From Pseudomonas sp. R4-35-07 (GTDB lineage: Bacteria; Pseudomonadota; Gammaproteobacteria; Pseudomonadales; Pseudomonadaceae): 64,000 nucleotides of DNA. Shown one piece after another: positions 59,211-64,000 of the stretch. The stretch's first letter is position 1. Each line of letters opens with the position of its first letter. A program made the translations under genes and the position numbers. The stretch covers positions 682,001 through 746,000 of the forward strand of contig NZ_CP027732.1 in assembly GCF_003852235.1 (NCBI RefSeq), read 5' to 3'. Under the pieces are notes generated by a model that was not told the DNA's origin, ran no database searches, and worked only from the letters and a program-made list of their open reading frames with translations.

Positions 59211-62200
59211 ATGCTTAACAAAGGATTGTTCCTGGCCTGCGCGCTGGCCCTGCTGAGCGCCTGCGATTCTTCCGATAAACCGTCTGCGCCCTCCGCCCCA
59301 GCGGCGAGCGTGGCGTCCAAGCCGGCCAAGGCGGCGGTGGATGTGGCGGCGTTGAAGCAGCGCTACGCCGGGCGCGAGTTGAGTGTGGTGGACGTGTCCG
59401 AGGTGCAGTTGGATGGGGCCAGCACCTTGTCGGTGAGTTTCTCCATTCCCCTGGACCCGGATCAGAAGTTCGCCGACAAAGTCCATCTGGTGGACAGCAC
59501 CTCGGGCAAGGTCGATGGCGCCTGGGAACTCTCCGACAACTTGATGGAATTGCGCCTGCGTCACCTGGAGCCGCAGCGCAAGCTGGTGCTCACGGTGGAC
59601 CCCGGTGTCAGAGCGGTGAATAACAACCTGCTGCCCGCCGAGTACAGCGCCCGCCTGGAAACCCGTGACCTGCAAGCTACCGTCGGCTTCGCCAGCCGCG
59701 GCACGTTGCTGCCCACGCGCCTGGCCGAAGGCTTGCCGGTGATCGCGCTGAACGTCGACAAGATTGACGTCGAATTCTTCCGCATCAAGCCCGAGTCCCT
59801 GCCGTCGTTCCTGGCGCAGTGGGGGCGCAATACCAGCCTGCAAAGTTACGAGTCCCGCGAATTGCTGCCGATGGCCGATCTGGTCTACGGCGGGCGTTTC
59901 GACTTGAACCCGGCGCGCAACACCCGCGAAACCCTGTTGCTGCCGATTGCCGGCCTCAAGCAATTGCAGCAGCCCGGTGTGTACCTGGCGGTGATGCGCG
60001 CCTCAGGCACCTACAACTATTCGCAACCGGCCACGTTGTTTACCTTGAGCGATATCGGCCTGTCGGTGCACCGCTACGCCAATCGCCTGGATGTGTTTAC
60101 CCAGGCGCTGGAAGGTGGCAAGGCGCTGAACGGCGTCGAGCTGGAAATTCTCGATGCCGAAGGCCGTGTGCTCGGCCAGGGCAAGACCGAAGACGGTGGC
60201 CACGCCGAGTTGCCGCTGCCGAAAAAAGCCCAGGTGCTGCTGGCCAAGCAAGGCGAACAGACCAGCTTATTGCGCCTCGACAGCGCCGCGCTGGACCTGG
60301 CCGAGTTCGACATCGCTGGCCAGCCGTCCCATCCGCTGCAGTTTTTTGTGTTCGGCCCGCGTGACTTGTACCGCCCCGGCGAAACCGTGCTGCTCAACGC
60401 GCTGTTGCGCGACAAGGACGGCAACGCCGTCAAGCCGCAACCGGTGAGCGTCGAAGTGCGCCGCCCGGATGAGCAGGTCAGCCGCAAGTTCGTGTGGGAC
60501 GCCGACGCTTCCGGCCTCTATCAATACGCGCTGCAACTGGCCGGCGAAGCGCCGACCGGGCGGTGGCAGTTGGTGTTCGACCTGGGCGATGGCAAGCCGC
60601 AGCTGTATGAATTCCTCGTCGAAGACTTCCTGCCCGAGCGCCTGGCGCTGGAACTCAAGGGCAGTGACACCGCGCTGAGCCCGGCGGATGACCCGGTCAT
60701 CCAGGTCAACGGCCGTTATCTGTACGGCGCGCCGGCCTCGGGCAACCGGGTCAGTGGGCAGGTTTATGTGCGCCCGCTGCGTGAGGCGGTCAAAGCCCTG
60801 CCGGGCTTCCAGTTCGGTTCGGTCACCGAAGAAGAGCTGAGCCAGGATTTCGAACTGGACGAAAGCACGCTCGACGCCAAGGGCCAGGAAGAACTGACCC
60901 TGGAAAGCAAATGGGCCGAGGCCAAGTCGCCGCTGCAACTGATCGTGCAAGCCAGCCTGCAAGAGTCGGGCGGGCGGCCGATCACCCGGCGCCTGGTACA
61001 GCCGATCTGGCCGGCCGAGCAGTTGCCGGGCCTGCGCGGGCTGTTTGACGGCACTGAAACCAACGGCGACGGCCCGGCGGAATTTGAAGTCGTGGTGGCC
61101 AACCAGGACGGCCAGAAACTCGCCGCGCAGAACCTCAAGGTGCGTCTGGTGCGTGAGCGCCGCGACTACTACTGGAACTACTCCGACAACGATGGCTGGA
61201 GCTATCACTACAACGAGAAATTCCTCAACCTCGACGAACAGACCCTCGACATCAAGGCCGGCGATACCGCCAAGGTCAGCTTCCAGGTGGAGTGGGGCCC
61301 TTATCGCGTGGAGGTCGAAGACCCGCAGACCGGCCTGATCAGCAGCCTGCGCTTCTGGGCCGGCTACCAGGCCCAGGACAACACCGAAGGCGGCGCCGTG
61401 CGCCCCGACCAGGTCAAGCTGGCGCTGGATAAACCCGCCTATGGCGATGGCGACACCGCCAATGTCACCGTCACCCCGCCGGCTGCCGGCAAAGGCTACT
61501 TGCTGGTGGAGTCTGCCGAAGGGCCGTTGTGGTGGCAGGAAATCGACGTGCCGGCCGAAGGCAAAAGCTTCGCCGTGAAGCTCGACCCGAAATGGTCGCG
61601 GCATGATTTGTACGTGAGCGCACTGGTAATCCGTCCAGGCGAGCGCAAAGCCAATATCACCCCCAAGCGCGCGGTGGGCCTGCTGCACCTGCCTTTGGAT
61701 CGTACCCAGCGCAAGCTTGGCCTCACGCTGACCGCGCCGGAAAAAATGCGCCCCAAACAACCGCTGACGGTGAAGATCGCCGCCAGGAATGCCGACGGCA
61801 GTGTGCCCAAGCAGGTGCATGTGCTGGTGGCCGCGGTGGACGTGGGCATTCTCAATATCACCGAATACCCCACACCCGATCCGTACGCCAGCCTGTTCGG
61901 CCGCAAGGCCTACGGCGTGGACCAGTTCGACATCTACGGCCAGTTGATCGAAGCCGGGCAGGGCCGCCTGGCCAGCCTGGCGTTCGGTGGCGATGCGGCA
62001 CTGGCCAAGGGCGGCAAGCGCCCGGACACCAGCGTGACCATCGTCGCCCTGCAAAGCGCGCCGGTCACCCTCAACGAAAAGGGCGAGGGCGAAGTCAGCG
62101 TCAATATTCCGGATTTCAACGGCGAACTGCGCCTGATGGCCCAGGCCTGGAGCGATGATCGCTATGGCATGGCCGAAGCCAAGACGGTCATCGCCGCGCC

Positions 62201-64000
62201 GCTGATCGCCGAGCTGTCGGCGCCGCGCTTCCTGGCCGGGGGTGACCAGACCACCTTGGCGCTGGACCTGTCTAACTTGTCCGGCAAGGCGCAGAAACTC
62301 GAGGTGCAACTGACCGCCGAAGGGCAACTTGAACTGGCCGGTAACGGCGCGCAAACCGTCGAGCTGAAACAAGGCCAGCGCACCACCCTGCGTATCCCGG
62401 TGAAAGCCTGGGGCGGCCTGGGGCAGGGCAAAGTGAAGGTCACGGTCAATGGCCTGGACCTGCCCGGTGAAAACCTGCCGCCGTTCAGCCGTGAATGGAC
62501 CCTGGGCGTGCGCCCTGCTTACCCGGCGTTGCTCAAGCATTACCGCGCCGTGCTCAAGGACCAGCCGTGGAGCTTGCCGGCAGGCACCCTAGAGCAGTTC
62601 GACAGCTCGGGACGCGAGGCGTTGTTGAGCCTGTCCAGCCGGCCGCCGTTGAACCTCGGCGCGCAGATCAGTGCGCTCAAGGCTTACCCCTACGGCTGCC
62701 TGGAACAAACCGCCAGCGGTCTGTACCCCTCGCTCTATGCCGACGACGCGCTGCTCAAACGCCTGAGTATCAAGGGCGAGCCGGATGCCGAGCGTAAACG
62801 CAAGATCGAGCTGGGCATCGAACGCCTGCTGGGCATGCAGCGCTACAACGGTAGCTTCGGTTTGTGGGGCGCTGACGGCGAGGAAGAATATTGGCTGACC
62901 GCCTACGTCACCGACTTCCTGCTGCGCGCCCGCGACCAGGGCTTTGCCGTACCGGCCGAGGCGCTGAAGAAAGCCAGCGAGCGTCTGCTGCGCTACGTGC
63001 AGGAGCGCAACCTGATCGAAGTCGACTACAGCGACAACGCCGACCACACCCGTTTCGCCGTGCAGGCCTACGCCGGCATGGTCCTGGCGCGCAGTCAGCA
63101 GGCGCCGCTGGGGGCCTTGCGCAGCATCTTCGAACGCCGCAGCGATGCGCGTTCCGGCTTGCCGCTGGTGCAGCTGGCCATCGCCCTGCAGAAAATGGGC
63201 GACCAGCCGCGTGCGGACCAGGCGTTGCTCGCGGGCCTGGCGGCGCAGCGCAGCGCCAAGGAATGGTTGGCCGACTACGGCAGCCCATTGCGCGACCAGG
63301 CGATGATCCTGGCCTTGCTGGAAGAAAATGACCTGGCCAAGGGCAAGCGCGAGGAACGTTTGTTTACCCTGGCGGACCAGTTGGCGGCCAGCCCGTATCT
63401 GTCGACCCAGGAGCGTAACTCACTGTTCCTCGCTGGGCGCCTTGGGCTCGCCCAGCCAGAGGCGAGCTGGCAGGTGTCGCTGACCGGCAGTGGCGCGGTG
63501 CGCGAACTGAACAATCAGCAATCGACGCTGCAACTGGATGACAAGCTGCTGTCCAGCGACTTGACCCTGAGCAACCAGGGCGAAACGCCGGTGTACCAGC
63601 AACTGACCCTTTCCGGTTATCCACAAGTGCCACCGGCAGCGGGCGGCGAGAATCTGAGCATCCGTCGCGAATACCTGGGCATGAACGGCCAGCCGCTGAA
63701 CCTGCACAGCCTTAACAGCGGTGATTTGGTGTTGGTGCACCTGGCGGTCAGCGCCAAGCAACGGGTGCCGGACGCCCTGGTGGTCGACCTGCTGCCCGCC
63801 GGCCTGGAACTGGAAAACCAGAACCTGGCGCAAAGCGCGGCCAGCCTGGAGAACGCCAGCAGCCAGGTGAAGGAATGGCGCGAATCGATGCAGAACGCCT
63901 CGCTCAAGCATCAGGAGTTTCGTGATGACCGTTATGTGGCGGCCATGAACCTGAATGGCTATGGGACGACGCACTTGCTCTATCTGGCGCGGGCTGTAAC
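59211..64000 (+). CDS. Bacterial alpha-2-macroglobulin lipoprotein with thioester (3' end outside the window)
   Basis: The frame is open from the ATG at 59211 to the window edge (1,596 residues). It starts with a lipoprotein signal (LLSAC, about residue 18, with Asp next, a +2 residue that often keeps lipoproteins in the inner membrane). Long macroglobulin and bait regions follow. The thioester motif YGCLEQ has Cys1163 and Gln1166. Such YfhM-type proteins trap foreign proteases in the periplasm and usually pair with the penicillin-binding protein PbpC, whose gene would lie beyond the window. The Trp/Tyr-rich segment YYWNYSDNDGWSYHYNE is around residue 655. Confidence 0.95.
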   Translation, partial: MLNKGLFLACALALLSACDSSDKPSAPSAPAASVASKPAKAAVDVAALKQRYAGRELSVVDVSEVQLDGASTLSVSFSIPLDPDQKFADKVHLVDSTSGKVDGAWELSDNLMELRLRHLEPQRKLVLTVDPGVRAVNNNLLPAEYSARLETRDLQATVGFASRGTLLPTRLAEGLPVIALNVDKIDVEFFRIKPESLPSFLAQWGRNTSLQSYESRELLPMADLVYGGRFDLNPARNTRETLLLPIAGLKQLQQPGVYLAVMRASGTYNYSQPATLFTLSDIGLSVHRYANRLDVFTQALEGGKALNGVELEILDAEGRVLGQGKTEDGGHAELPLPKKAQVLLAKQGEQTSLLRLDSAALDLAEFDIAGQPSHPLQFFVFGPRDLYRPGETVLLNALLRDKDGNAVKPQPVSVEVRRPDEQVSRKFVWDADASGLYQYALQLAGEAPTGRWQLVFDLGDGKPQLYEFLVEDFLPERLALELKGSDTALSPADDPVIQVNGRYLYGAPASGNRVSGQVYVRPLREAVKALPGFQFGSVTEEELSQDFELDESTLDAKGQEELTLESKWAEAKSPLQLIVQASLQESGGRPITRRLVQPIWPAEQLPGLRGLFDGTETNGDGPAEFEVVVANQDGQKLAAQNLKVRLVRERRDYYWNYSDNDGWSYHYNEKFLNLDEQTLDIKAGDTAKVSFQVEWGPYRVEVEDPQTGLISSLRFWAGYQAQDNTEGGAVRPDQVKLALDKPAYGDGDTANVTVTPPAAGKGYLLVESAEGPLWWQEIDVPAEGKSFAVKLDPKWSRHDLYVSALVIRPGERKANITPKRAVGLLHLPLDRTQRKLGLTLTAPEKMRPKQPLTVKIAARNADGSVPKQVHVLVAAVDVGILNITEYPTPDPYASLFGRKAYGVDQFDIYGQLIEAGQGRLASLAFGGDAALAKGGKRPDTSVTIVALQSAPVTLNEKGEGEVSVNIPDFNGELRLMAQAWSDDRYGMAEAKTVIAAPLIAELSAPRFLAGGDQTTLALDLSNLSGKAQKLEVQLTAEGQLELAGNGAQTVELKQGQRTTLRIPVKAWGGLGQGKVKVTVNGLDLPGENLPPFSREWTLGVRPAYPALLKHYRAVLKDQPWSLPAGTLEQFDSSGREALLSLSSRPPLNLGAQISALKAYPYGCLEQTASGLYPSLYADDALLKRLSIKGEPDAERKRKIELGIERLLGMQRYNGSFGLWGADGEEEYWLTAYVTDFLLRARDQGFAVPAEALKKASERLLRYVQERNLIEVDYSDNADHTRFAVQAYAGMVLARSQQAPLGALRSIFERRSDARSGLPLVQLAIALQKMGDQPRADQALLAGLAAQRSAKEWLADYGSPLRDQAMILALLEENDLAKGKREERLFTLADQLAASPYLSTQERNSLFLAGRLGLAQPEASWQVSLTGSGAVRELNNQQSTLQLDDKLLSSDLTLSNQGETPVYQQLTLSGYPQVPPAAGGENLSIRREYLGMNGQPLNLHSLNSGDLVLVHLAVSAKQRVPDALVVDLLPAGLELENQNLAQSAASLENASSQVKEWRESMQNASLKHQEFRDDRYVAAMNLNGYGTTHLLYLARAV

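Noticed and set aside
60267..62540. Minus-strand open frame of 757 codons
   Set aside because: Antisense shadow of the alpha-2-macroglobulin gene, which has a clear lipobox and thioester.

Overview
The window is chromosomal DNA of a fluorescent Pseudomonas, most likely of the P. fluorescens group. The evidence is high GC, dense operons and many REP doublets built on GTGGGAGGGGGCTTGC. Much of the gene content also matches the P. aeruginosa PAO1 PA4838-PA4893 neighbourhood as I remember it. No rRNA, tRNA, CRISPR, prophage or insertion sequence was seen.

Region 1 (1-21,900) is urea metabolism with housekeeping islands. The accessory genes hupE/ureJ (partial), ureG, ureF and ureE lie at 1-2,301. 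The structural part, ureD-ureA-two GNAT genes-ureB-ureC (11,810-16,286), follows directly on the urea ABC importer urtABCDE (16,318-21,895). A sigma-54 promoter with an NtrC-type site lies upstream of urtA, so nitrogen limitation probably drives urea uptake together with urease. Between the two urease blocks are an NlpC/P60 hydrolase, a DesT-type TetR regulator, an exported repeat protein, AsmA, a ferritin-like protein, PsiF, an AI-2E-family permease, an Hsp70-like protein and a DnaJ/CbpA-type protein behind a clear sigma-32 promoter.

Region 2 (22,000-28,700) is accessory. It holds a copper-handling cluster (DUF2946, PCu(A)C chaperone, DUF2946, OprC-type TonB receptor, His/Met-rich PepSY membrane protein), a RelE/HigA-type toxin-antitoxin pair and a small DUF3077-like gene. 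That small gene is preceded by a strongly structured RNA leader with a three-way junction and an anti-Shine-Dalgarno pairing. This leader is the most interesting object in the window.

Region 3 (28,700-36,600) holds aerobic cobalamin genes (cobKL divergent from cobGHIJ, with CobJ fused to a CbiG-like domain), an unknown 259-residue protein and a MarC-family membrane protein.

Region 4 (36,800-64,000) is core chromosome: retS, purD, purH, fis, dusB, a zinc-ribbon/DUF3426 protein, prmA, accC, accB, aroQ, a chemoreceptor, a GcbA-type diguanylate cyclase, a DUF2333 protein, a Nudix hydrolase, a Sui1-like factor, speA, a MATE transporter and the start of a thioester alpha-2-macroglobulin lipoprotein that runs off the end.

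Three families of palindromic repeats fill the intergenic spaces, often touching stop codons. Gene starts were chosen by ribosome binding sites, overlaps and family lengths. Family assignments come from reading the proteins, without database searches.
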